The notes under the pieces are model-generated. The model did not search any database and was not told where the DNA came from. It saw only the letters and a list, made by a program, of their open reading frames with translations. Position numbers and translations under genes: made by a program. Positions 10,461 through 23,400 of a stretch of 64,000 nucleotides of DNA are shown here, in pieces. The stretch is from Pseudoips prasinana. Taxonomy: Eukaryota > Arthropoda > Insecta > Lepidoptera > Nolidae. Numbering within the stretch: position 1 is the first letter of the stretch; every line of letters begins with the position of its first letter. The stretch lies in assembly GCA_951640165.1 (NCBI GenBank), contig OX621242.1, forward strand, positions 22,130,001 through 22,194,000, given 5' to 3'.

Positions 10461-10879
10461 TTCTAGGCCAGAAGCACACGGTTATTTAACCTTAAGTGAA
10501 TATAAGTTAGTCTTAATAACCGTGAAATATCAACCGAATTGCAGTGGCATAGGTATATAGCATATGAATCCTTTGGGATTAACTTCATTGATTAATCAAT
10601 ATCAAACAGTTCTGTATGAGTAAAAAGTGTAGAGAATTTGTAGAAAGGAGGTTTTATACTGTAGTTGTTGCCACTACAAAAGCAATGTTGTGTACGGCAG
10701 TTTGACTAAGTATTTTCATCGATACACACGTTCACTTGTTGCCTGAACACATTGGATATAATATAATTCATATTTACGCTGCATACAGTATTTCCTTTCT
10801 TTTTGTTAGTAGGACACCGCCCACCCTAATTAATAAAATAATTAAAATATAGTATTGAGTACTGTTAGTGCTGTGCTGT

Positions 10880-11085
10880 GTAGTGACGGCATAGACTATC
10901 ATCACCCCATCTTATCCCGTGGGCGTAGAAATCGTCAGAGGAAATCCCTACCTAAGAACGGGTAGCAGCTTTTTTCTGTGAACTATGACCATCAAACTGC
11001 GATCGCCAACCCGTCTGCCAAGCGTGGCGATTATGCTATATCCCCCATTCCTTGGGGAGGCTTTTGTCCAGCAGTAGAAGCACTT
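10880..11085 (-). repeat. Dispersed repeat, reverse copy of the GGACATAGGCCTCC family
   Basis: Contains CATCTTATCCCGTGGG, GCGATCGCCAACCCG, CCAAGCGTGGCGATTATG and TTGTCCAGCAGTAG, the reverse complements of modules in the 10235 and 63388 copies. Confidence 0.5.
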
Positions 11086-11298
11086 TGGCTGAGAATAATT
11101 AATTATTATTATTCACTGACTTATATACTAGTAGCTTAATTCATTAAATATTTATATGGCTCTGCCAATTAGTCCATACAAATGAAGCACTAATGCTAGT
11201 GCAGTGCAAGCTATTACTTAAGTGTCAAAAAATGTGGTTCACTATACTTAAAACTGGGAATTTAATGACACACTTTTTATTAAAAATAGAAATAATAC

Positions 11299-11304
11299 TT
11301 TATT
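11299..11304 (-). promoter_or_regulatory. Poly(A) signal of the PPxY membrane-protein gene
   Basis: The minus strand reads AATAAA about 47 nt after the stop codon at 11351-11353. It gives a short 3' UTR, consistent with this being the last exon. Confidence 0.55.
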
Positions 11305-11350
11305 ACAACTTAATATAAAGATTTAAATACTGTTGTTAAATATTTTAAAT

Positions 11351-11461
11351 TTATATGTGCAGTGCAGTACTTTGGTTCGGGTTTTGTGTTTGGTTTTGAT
11401 TCGGAGTTTCATCAAATTTTGTTTCAGTGTATGGTGGAGGCGGTAGACTGCTGTCATGAAT
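11351..11461 (-). CDS. PPxY membrane protein, last exon (7)
   Basis: After a TTTTCAG acceptor, 111 nt in phase 0 read IHDSSLPPPPYTETKFDETP, then an Asn/Gln-rich end and TAA. It carries the second PPxY motif. Confidence 0.83.
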   Translation of the reverse strand: MHDSSLPPPPYTETKFDETPNQNQTQNPNQSTALHI

Positions 11462-14400
11462 CTGAAAATTCACCCGTATTATTATAATAGTGTTCCTGGC
11501 AAATCGTATACCAATCGTATACCTGGCAATATGTTATAGTGCACAAGTGTGTGCGCAAAAATGATTGCAATCTTAATTCCCTTACTCTGATAGTCCGATG
11601 CGACGGTTATTAGACACTATTGGGAAGATATCAGAATCCGATATATCGTACTCGCCGGTGGCAATAGAGGGTGCGCACGTGCCGCGACTGCTTTTGCCTT
11701 CTATGAACCTTTCCGGTCTTCAGTAAGACTCGTGGTGTGCGTTGTTACAATGTGTAGAACAATAGTTGCACAAATCGTCCCTTAAAACCCACCCCCTCAT
11801 GCATCACTCTATGTTTGTAATAACTCTGAGTCAAGGTTCGCTTCACAAACGTGGTGCCCAGTACGGGGTATCTTAGTCAGAACGCAGCCTCATGCATCAC
11901 TCCATGTTTTTAACTGCTCTAAGTCAAGGTTCGAATCGCAAACGTGGTGCCCATTACGGGGTATCTTAGTTTGTAGTTTTATTTGATAGATGGCTTGAGC
12001 CCCTGCTCTTATTGCCCGGAGAAGCAGTGAAAGCTTCCTAGCTGTAAACGTCATGTAAAAAAAAACTGGTATAATTTTTCAAAATACTTACAAAGCCAGC
12101 ATTGAGATATGCTATAGCGGGGTATGCGGCTGAACCAGCGGCTGGTGTTCGGGAATATCTGGAAGTAAAGAAAAATAAAGTAGTAGCCTGTTGCTTACTT
12201 ATGAACACGGAACAGCTTAATAAATGTGTTGCCTTAAAGACAACACATTTATTAAGCATCTTTCTAATTACGAAAGACTCAATATATCAAGCCGATCCAT
12301 GATTAACATTAGAAACAGTTAGTCGGCGGAGTTATTTTGTACCTTCCGATGAAATGGCGAAATTTGCGTCTTAATTGCTTCTCAATCTAAAATTCGTAAG
12401 AAGTAACAGCGATAGGTAGGTACATTAAACTGAAAGCTATTATTGCGGAAAATACGCTATCGTTTTGCTTCTGTAAAATACGGTTACCTATCATAAGTTA
12501 CAAGTATTAGACCGAATTTAATTTCATTTAAAAATTGTCTGCTATTATCATTTCGTTTATTTTTTACTTCATTGAAGTCACGTTAAATAAAATTAAATAG
12601 ATAAAGTAACCTGAAATTAGTTCTTGTGGCCTTATAGGAGTTTGGTGGAATGAAAATATGGTTATCAAAACTGTGATGTATTGTTTGTTCGGGAACGTAA
12701 TTGCGGCTAAAAATCTAAATGATGAATAGGTCGGATACATAACAAAATCTTCTTCCAACAAACAGTCACTTAGTTAGAGATTTTCGAATAAATGAATCGT
12801 CGGAATAACATTCTTCTGTAACTGTTACAGAAGAATGTTAGTCCGACGTTTCATTTATTCGAAAAACTTTTTACCAAAGTTACACTTAGCCGAAATTGTA
12901 TGTTTTGTAGAGAATTTTTGATTTAGTAAGTGACTGTTTGTTAGAAGAAGAATTTGTTATGTTTCGGAACAATAATTATACCAACAATAATTCAGCATGT
13001 AAGCCGGCATATAGCAGCATGCAGCTTGCAAGCATGCGGTGTGCAAAAATGCATGCAACATGCAAGCAGGGATGCAACAATAAGCAAGCATTTTTTTCTG
13101 CCACGGCTCTGGCTCTGTGGGGCTTGGGCAGCCCCACGTAAGCTGCAAACAAGACTACGTGAAGTCGATTGTGAAGAGTTTCGTTTCTGTCACAAAATTT
13201 TCTAACAGACATACGAGTATATTGACTTTATACTTCTATTGTTCTTGTTCTAACTACTTCATTACATACCTACCTACTACTTCATATTGGCTATTTCAAT
13301 TTAATATTGAAAACTTGCCAAAGTAGGTAACCGGCTATATCGACATATCCGTTGAATAAAGTTACTTATGCATCGTTACTTTAGAGGAGACCGGAGGAAG
13401 CAATTGGAAAAGTATAACGGCCAACACTAAGTACTGATTATAATACAGGTTAATGGTTTTATGCAGTAAACAAAAATTGAGCATTAAATTGATAATTTTT
13501 ATTTAAAGTTAAGTTTAAAGTTAATTTTTATTAAAGTTAATGTTAATTTTCGTCATTTTGATCATTTGTTTTCCGACGTTTCCAAATTGTATTTGATCGA
13601 TAAACGACATTTATCCATCCATTATATTTTATTTTAAAACACATTTATTTGCGTTTCTCCAAATCTGTCCAGGAGTATAGAAAATAAGTTTAGAAAATTT
13701 AAAAGCACTTGGCGTTGCTCGTTTTCACTCAGATCGTTTATTATGACATTTGAAAGACAAAGGTAAAACATCTAATTAACTGTTAAATGACTATTATGGT
13801 TAGGTTAAAGTATAGGTAAGTATCAATAGATAAGTTAATATCTAAACTGCATCATTTTTATTGGCGAATATTTATGCTAGCAAAGAGACCTAGTTTTTTA
13901 TTGCAATCGAAAACAGTTCCTTACAAAAGAATACGAATTGTAGACGATGGTGACAATAAAATAAATTTTAGTTGTTACGAATATTAAAGCATTTAAGTAC
14001 GGAGCGCCTGGTCGAGATGTTAAGTGGAACCTCTTCTATTGTTGTAAAGTTATGTCTTACTACGCAAAGAGTTATCTGTAATCGTAAAAAGTGTTTAGAG
14101 GAAGAAGAAGTACACGTTATTGCATAAGGAATATAAACAGAACAATGTACATAGAACAATATTTTGCAATTGGCAGCGTTATCACACCACTAAAAGCGAT
14201 CTCTTCCAGGCAACCAACCTTTTTGCGTTAGATGGACCTAAATGTATTATCAACTAGCGACTACCTCATTTATTATCAACTGTGCCGCGCGGTATTACCC
14301 GCGTTAAACTTTATAAATTATGGCCTATGTGTTAATTCAGGGTGTCAGCTAACTCCATACCATATTTTATTAAATACGCTTCAGCCGTTGAGACTTGAAG

Positions 14401-17400
14401 AAGTAACAACCATAGGTACACACTCACAAACTTTCGCCTTTAGAATATTTGTGTGATGGATAATGGTAGCAAAAGCTGTACGAATTTAATGTCGAAAAGA
14501 AACTAACGTTCAGATTTACGTTCAGTCACCTCGCCGCTTCGTGTCGCGGGTTCAAGTCCTGCGCCGGGCAACTATTTGTCTGACCTATAAATCGTTGTTC
14601 TGAGTCTGAGTGTAATTTGTGTCCGTCTATTATATGTTTGGAAAGTACCCCGCGACACAGGGATTAGATTCCCTGGTGCGGGCGATGACTTTAAATTAAT
14701 ATAGGTATAATATTTTATGTCTAGCTATCTTAATATAAATATAATATTCAAGCAGTTATCTCAATGTTCTTCACTATTTGAAATGCAGACTAATCCCTAA
14801 GCGTGTAATGTGGCTCGGTAGTAATGATTATTTAATCTACGGACGGGGACCGGTTGCTTCTACGTTGTGGTCCCACAGGGAAATGAATTAAACGTTTAGT
14901 GAAGTAGATGCGAAACACGATTTACTGAGGTCCGAACGTAGGTAGGTATTAACTTACGAGGTATTTTGGCCGATAAAAATTGGGCCAAGAATTGTTTTTG
15001 TTGTTATTTGTCTAATGAGTAAAAAAGACGCACCCACACATGTCTCGGAGCCCATATAAAGCCGGAGGTATTTAGGGTGACAATAATCGGGGTAAGAAGT
15101 TTTATTAGTAGTTGTCTGATGAGTAAAAAAAAAAGTAGCAGCTCGGAGTAAAGAAGGTAACTATGATCACCATGTCTCGGAGAGCACGTAAAGACGGAGG
15201 TTTTTAGGCTGATATAATCAGGCTAAGAAGTTTTATTGCTTTGTCTGACAAGTAAAACTAATTAGCAGCTCGGGCCTAAGAGGGCGACTTTGAACGCTAC
15301 TCATATCGCGGAGAGCATAGAAAGCCGGAGGTATTCAGGCTGATAATAGGTAGGCTAAGGAGTAGGTATTATTGGTAGTTGTCTGACAAGTAAAACTAAA
15401 TAACGGCTCGGGCTAAAGATAGTGACTATGATCATCACTCATGTCTATGAGAGCATGTAAAGCCAGAGATTTTAGGTTGATAATAGTCAGGCTAAGAAGT
15501 GTTATTGCTATTTGTCTGACAAGTAAAACTAAATAGCAGCTCGGCCCAAAGGAGGTGACTATGATCACCACTCATGTCTCGGCGAGCATGTAAATCCAGA
15601 ATTTTTAGGCTGATAATAGGCTAAAAAGTGTTATTGCGATTTGTTTGACAAGTAAAACTAAATAGCTGCTCGGCTCGAAGAAGGTGACTATGATCACCAC
15701 TCATACCTAACTCGGAGAGCATGTAAAGTCGGAGGTTTTACGCTGATAATCAGACAAGAAGTGTTATTGCTATTCGTCTGACAAGTAAAACTAAGTAGCA
15801 ACTCGGAGTAAAATCAGACCAAAGGTGGATGTGTCAGGTACGTAACTCATGTAAAATGAAGGTATTTAGGCTTATTATAGTCTAGGCTACGAAGTGTTCT
15901 GGAGTAAAAATAATTAGCAACTCGGAGTAAAATAGGTAACTGTGTTACACCACTCATGCCTCGGAGAATATGTCCGAGCCTGCTAGTTTCTTGCTAATTT
16001 GACTAGCTAACTGTCAAGTTCAAGCGCTGATTGGGTTAAAATGGCTAAGTTTATTTTCGAAGAACTCGTGCTAAACCTACTTAGATAGGTTACTGATTTA
16101 CCGTAAATTAGTTCCTTTTTAGGTAGGGTTTTCTATACATGGTCCGTGTCAGTTTAAGTTAAATTAAAGTCATTCACTTTAAGTATAACAGGACGTACAT
16201 ACCTAGGTACATATGCACAACTTTAATATAAATTTAATTTTCATTTTTTATTGATAAAAGGTGGAACAAATGGAACCCTTTTACGCGTAGTTTATTTTAT
16301 TAGCTTCCCTTGTTACTAGTTAGTTACAAATCCTAGATATCGATTTCAACCGACTTCTAAATATTCTAACTTATTCAAACCTGCGGAAGTGGAAGGTAAA
16401 TATAATCGTTAATACTTTAGCAATAATATTTAGTACGTTAAGCCGAATATATTACAGACACAATAGTATTAAAATAATAATAAGAGGTTCTCCGAGGCAC
16501 AGTGGAGTAACACGACTCATTCTGGTCATGTCGGCTAGTTGTCCAGACTAGAGTCTCCTGTGGCTGATATTGAACATCCATTGATACTTTTTGTTTCGAA
16601 CCGTGATTCATTCATAAGAGGTAGGGCACAGCGTTCATTCGCTCAAAGTGCACCCCGACTGGGGAAGTACCTCCACCTTACAGAAGACATTCCTTAATAA
16701 TAACATTAATAATTATAATGTTGTGTTTCTGCGTGTGAGTAACGTCGCCAGAGCTCATCGGGGAGGGGGGACGGGTCAGCAACACTTGTTTGCTGACTCT
16801 TAAAGGCCGGCAACGCACCCGCGACTCCTCTGGTGTTGCGAGTGTCCATGGGCTGATCACTTACCATCAGGTGACCCACTTGCTCGTTTGTCGCCTCTGA
16901 TATATAAAAAAAAAATATTCATACATATTTGTATTTGCTATTTACCTGGGTGGAGCATCACGTAATCTTTCTTCAATATACAACTGTAGACTGCCTATCG
17001 AGAGTCTTCCATCTCCATTAGGTCTCTGTCCAAGGGGTCTGCACGTAAGAAATATTCTATTAGCAAAATATACGTAGCTACTGATAGCTAAATTCTGAAC
17101 CGTTACTACCATTGTGACAAGTTATCCAAGCCGCCCTGTAAGCCATTGACATGGCTTGTCCACTGCTCTTATAATATGTTTACAACCTACACGTCGTCGG
17201 AAGTCATCTGGCTGACCGAAATCATAGACCTCTACTTAATTACTTGTCGTATGGGTATCAATTACCCTAGTGTCGAGAGTTGTTCAAGCCGCCCACTAAG
17301 CTCCTGTCATGGCTTACCGAATGTTGTCTAATGGCTACAACCGGGACCGTCAGACTCCAAAGCACGGAAATTAAACCACTTTGGCGGTCATCCATCTATG

Positions 17401-20400
17401 GAATGTCCGCGAGCCTATTTGCTTAACCTCGCCAATCACTTACGGACCTGTGAGAGCAACTGACTATGAACGCCTTGGGTACGGGCGATAAGTTGATAAT
17501 GGGCCGTTTACCATCAGGCGGGTTGTATGCTGTATTGCTGATATGGTGGCATAAAAAAGATCGTCTTAGCTAAAAACCTGATATTATTTTGCCACTTATT
17601 TATTTATTTAAACTTTAGTACACAAACTGTACATAGGCGGACTTAATGCCGAAGGCATTCTCTACCAGTCGACCTTTGGGTGATGTAGAGATAATATGGT
17701 AGGTGTACGAATGAACGTTTAAGTAAATTGTAGATACTTTTGTACTCTATATAATCATAAATACATAACTACTAACTATAATATATTGTGGCAGTTAGTT
17801 ATGAGCTACGTATATCCCTAGTATAGACTAGTAGTTTCTAAAGAAGTAGATATGTCAATGCGCCTAGAAAAGTAAATGCGCTCAATAAATTAGGTACGAA
17901 TCGTTTTAGCTTTTTTAGAGGTCACTTGAATTAGCGTTAAAATAGATTTCTATTATTCTGATTGCATGAAGTCATATCTAAAGCGATTCGATACAAATCG
18001 CTTGGCTTCTTGTCTCTTGGCCCCTATATCTGTCTTGTATAATGTTACCTCAGGTCGGCAGTAGCGCACAGTTTATACAGCAATACGAAGGTGGCTATAA
18101 TCCCGAGGATGAGCGCTGCGCCCATGACCACCTGCGCGCTGGAAATCAGAAGAATATGGTCTATGGTCTCCCTGCAATGAACACCAGATTATATTGAAAT
18201 AAGTATTACACGATCACCACCTCACATTATTATTCGGAATGAATTACCTTTTTGTCTAGCAGTATTGAGTGCACCGGGAGTTAATGAGGTCCTGGATTAC
18301 ATTCTTGGGTCTAGCCAAATGAAGTGTTATTTAGTGGGATCTTCTAGCAAAGGAAAATTCTCAGCAAAAGGCTGAAGTCAGGAAGTTGGCGATGGTATAA
18401 CCCCGTCCTTCGAAAAACTCCTTATGCCCTTGGTCCTGTGCTTAGCATTGAACATTTTCGCTCTTGTCCGATCTTATAGATAATGAGTAAAGGAATAGCG
18501 AATGCAAGTGTGTTGTACTATACCTACATATAGTACAAATACCATTTTCTAAAACATCACTAATCAGTTGTGGGCTTCATCATAACAGACATGACGATTT
18601 TACATGTTATTATGCCATCAGAAACACATATGTATTCCAAATACATTAGCAGACCTGAAATTTAGATGTCAGGTTTGCTAGTGGCGAGTAGTTAGGTAGT
18701 GAAGTTTGTTTTTCATTACTTGGTATCCTACTTACTTTGTTTACATATTTCCATTAAACTAACTTGGCCATAGGCGATGTCTATGTCACTCAATATAGTC
18801 GGATATTATTGAGTTGAGACAAACCTCGACTTTAATAATATCACACAGAGAGTACCGTATTGGGGGTCTAAAACCACCAATACGGTACTACAACCTAACT
18901 ATAAGAAATGGGCACTTATATGTGTATGCGATAATAGTTTTTGCCTGTCATAATGAAAAAAGATGGCTTTATTACCGTATTTAGTAAGAGATCATTGTCA
19001 TCGTTTTAAGTACCTTTACACATAAAAATATTTAGGATAATGATGATAATGTATTTCAATGATAGGGTTGTTTCGAAGCGGGGGTACCTATTCTGTGTCC
19101 GTTGTGTGTTTGTAAAATCTATCAATTCAATCTCCTTGTTACTGTTCACTTCCCATACATACTCGTACGTACCGATAATTCCTGTTTCGTTTTGCAAACA
19201 GATTATTCAATAGTGTAGACTTCAAGAAAATCAGTTTCCTAAATAGGTACTACTCAGACACTACGACAAAAACAGTCAGGTACTAGTTTCTATACGAATA
19301 GAAAATAGTACTGAAACGATTTTATTAATTTATATGGGCACGAGTTCTTGGTAAATAAATAAATTTGGTTCAGTTTTGTCAAACACCTCGATATTGGGAA
19401 TTTTTGTATATTTTTTTACTAGATTACATCACGCATATGTACGTGATGTAAGCTTGGATGAGAGGTTCGGCAGAAATCGACAGTACAAATTAACAAATTA
19501 TTTGTTTGAAAACAGTTATTTCTTTTCTATTTAATTATTAAATGTTTGTTTTTTAGATTTAACACACTGGATTTTTCACAATGTATTGTGATTTGGATCT
19601 AGCATTTTGTACTTGCAAATCCAATAATATAACAATAAATTTAAGCACTTAATTGAAGCACTTCTTATCAGTTAAACACTTAAGCGCGGCATGAATGGGT
19701 TTTTACTAGATAATTATCTAGCACAAGTAGATAAATATCTACTAAGCAATCAACTATTTGTTAGGAAGTAGACGTTTGTATGTAGGTACAGACTCCAGCA
19801 CATCAAGCTACCCCAATCTGTAAATTTGCCCCAATTGAAAGTGAACCTTATGCTTATGTTTTAAAGTTGAAAATCGTTAAAAAAGTACACAGATTCGGGT
19901 AGCTGGATGTGCTTACGTCTATACCTATCTTTTCAAGTAGGTTGGTATATTATTATATAATAACGGTTTCCTAAATAGATACCTACGTATCTTTTATCAG
20001 TTGGTAGTGGTCTTAGGTATCGTCGTTGTAGATATCTGTTAAAATTGTTCATACGTGGATAGGAAAGTGGGTTCTGTAGTTACATAATATATATACCTAT
20101 TTATTTTAATTCGATGAACGAAACGGGTTTAAATAAATTTAATGGGCGGTCAAACGCTCGGCTGCTCTGCCAGCTACCAAGACGACGCCGCGCGGCTACA
20201 CACATTCATTGTTGGCTTCAATTGATATTAAATAAATGTATAATTTCAAAATTCTGGGATTTTTGAAATTATACATTTATTGCGCGTTGTCGTCTTGGTA
20301 GCTGGCAGAGCAGCCGAGCTTTGACCGCCCATTAAATTTCTTTAAAGGGAACAAGCGTTTTGCGCTTCTTAAGATAATCCGAGTAATCTATGCATGGGCT

Positions 20401-23400
20401 GTTAAGTCTTTTTCCTGCGATCCTTTGCCAGTTTTCACCCTTAACCTTTCCACTATTTTACACGCAGATGATAATTTCAAAGGGTTATTTTCACATTTTT
20501 CAAGATTTTTGGGATCTCTAAACATATTTTTATGCAATGTAGTGTTTTATTTAGAACTAGTTGTGCCCCGCGGTTTTACCTCCCACGTAGGTGATAACGT
20601 GATAATATGTTGACCCGACCTCGAAGTAATATTAATGCAAAATTTGAAGTAAATCCATGCAGTACGTTTTGAGTTTAGTCCGGACATACATACAGACAAA
20701 CAGACACACAGACCAAAATTCTTAAAACTATATTTTTGGCTTCCATATCGATTGTAGATCACCAAGTATACTTTAAAAATAATATTCAATTTACAGTTTT
20801 GACTTTCCTACGATTTATTATATGTATAGATTGAAGAGAAATAAGAAAAGGAATTTTCGAGGAAAAGATACTAATTACTAACAAGAAAGTCTTAAAACAT
20901 ATGTTGCTACTTAGCAGTAGTTGGTAGTCCACAAATCCCTAAAAACTGTCAGTTAATGCACGAAATGGCTTGTGTTATCTAAGCCCTCGGGCGCCATTAA
21001 GCATTATTAAAGATATCCAAGTATAGCTAATTGGCGATAGTATCAATGATTAGTCCGAACCTGCATGTCCATTGCCCCTGGCTATCGTAGCACGGTTGGC
21101 AAATCCCTTGCCAGCACTGCAGGCTCCCGTTCCCGTAATCGTCGCAACACGGACCAAAACACTTCTCCCCTAATCCTGAAATATCGTTCTAGTTTTAATT
21201 GTTTGTTACATTTGCAGTGAAACTGAGTTAAATTATGGTAACCGGGGTCTTTGTATTGCATATTGTGTACAAAACAACTTATGCACAGCAACAGCAACGC
21301 ATATATTTTTCGAACCTTGTAATAACTCATTTAGGCAACGATTGATGAAAAGGAGTTTATGTAATTATAGAGCCATTGTAAACTTTGAACTATCAAAGTT
21401 TACAATGGCTCTATAATTACATAAAGTAATGCGATGTACTAACATCGCATTACTCATATACACAGAGCAATGTTTTATTTGATAACTAGATGTGCCCCGC
21501 AGTTTTACTCGCTTTAAAAAAATATAAATTATAGCCTACTAGCTGTGCCCCGCGGTTTTACCCGCGTTAAACTTTATAAAATATGGCCTATGTGTTATCC
21601 TAACTATAAAAAATAGCCTATGTTCTTTCTCAGGGTCTAGACCATCTGTATACCAAATTTCATTCAAATCCGTTCAGTAGTTTTGGCGTGAAAGAGTAAC
21701 AGACAGACAGACAGAGTTACTTTCGCATTTATAATATTAGTTAGGATGTGTTAATCTAGGGTGTCAGCTAACTTAATACCAAATTTTAATGAAATCGCTC
21801 CAGCCGTTTAGACGTGAAGAAGTAACAAACATACATACTCACACAGTCACAAACTTTCACCTTTATAATATTAGTGTGATAAAAACAAGTCAGTTTTCAT
21901 ATTAACTAGCCAAAACTAGGTTTAAAAAAATAGTACGCTTATCTTTAACTTATATGCAAGATAAGAATACGATCATAATATAAATTACGTAAAATAAAGT
22001 TATACTTACACGTGGAACGGACACATTTCGTAAGAACAGTGCTGCATAACATAAACGAAAAAATTATTTTGAGAATAAAACTGTATTAAAAAATATTGTC
22101 CTCCCGCCAGTTGAGTGGCCTGATGCACGACTAACTTTGGAAGGATTGTAAAATAGAAATTATGGAAATCGAATTTCTAGGAGTAGGTAGAAATGTTGCC
22201 GACCTCACCGATGAGCTCGTTTTCACTTACACACACAGGAAATCAACGCTTTTGACCGGTACTAACAGGACTATCCTTTATTTCATTTTCTCAACATTTT
22301 GATCAATGTTCATATTGTACTCGTAAATGATCCTGGACAGGATCTTATAGAAAAATATAGTACTTACTTGAAAGTTTAGTCTCGTTATTACCAGATGAGA
22401 ATGTATAAATATGAAACAATAATGTTTGAAAGTCTATAATATAATTATTCCTTCGCGTATAATGTAAACAAACGAAAAACTCCTATCCTCTACTAAAACT
22501 AACCAGCTTTGTTTGAAATTAAGGCCCGTATTTCAAGATTTAACTTAGCTTGGAGGCGTGTGCTTATATTCAAACGTGAGCTTATTCGTAAATCTGCTCT
22601 ATAAGTTTAAACTTACGCATATCTCTGAGTTGAGTTTAAGCTGTTATTATAGGACTTAAGTCATATAAAAGTGATTTCCCACTGATATCGGTACAGGACA
22701 ACAAATATTTTTCATTTAATTTCGTTTAATATCATCACAACCCCGAAGAGAGAGCAATTACAGTGATTGATATTCAAATATTACTTTACAGTTTTGTGGA
22801 TCACTCACTCGGCCTAGATGTCGTTAGATTTTCACCTCGTCATTGATCTTCGATAACTAATCTTCACATTAACATATTACATCTTAGAGTTGGTTGACCC
22901 AAAGTAAATCATCAGTGTACATACAAACTTTCAGAAATGATATAATTCATAAATAGAGATATATAAAAGATGATATAAAAGAAAAAAAATACTTCCTGAA
23001 AATCTATAATTACAAAACACCTATATCTAGAAAATTCACGACAACAATTTAACATAATAATATAATCTCTAGGTAGGTACTTAATTATTTGAACATCATA
23101 CTAATTATTTAAATAACTCAATCAGGTAGGCTTTCTTACTCATAAAACCATTGATTCCTTGGTGATAGTAATTCTCAATTGAAAAGTTTGAAGTCTTTGT
23201 GAGAATTTTCGTCTTTATTTATTTATGTATTCAACTGCCCACTACACTTAAAATTGTACAACTAGTAGTGAACCGAAAAATTAGTACTAATATGTACTTA
23301 TTGCATGGTTAGTACTAATATTTGTCTAACTAGGAATAAAACTTAGTACCTACAATTACAATACTTATTAACCTACAGTTTACCACTATACTAGCTGTGC

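Noticed and set aside
10183..10560. 125-residue plus-strand ORF as a gene
   Set aside because: It runs across a dispersed repeat and has no protein features apart from a chance hydrophobic start.
12938..13212. Cys-rich frames on both strands
   Set aside because: Overlapping frames in a locally repetitive GCATGCA-rich segment next to a foldback; no phase-consistent exon.
14990..15975. CRISPR-like array
   Set aside because: Repeats are long, diverged and without unique spacers, in a eukaryotic intron.
22019..22050. 32-nt exon candidate on the minus strand (CAG acceptor, GTAAGT donor, frame with HCSYEMCPFH)
   Set aside because: Its length and phase would break the frame between exons 2 and 3, which already join in phase without it.
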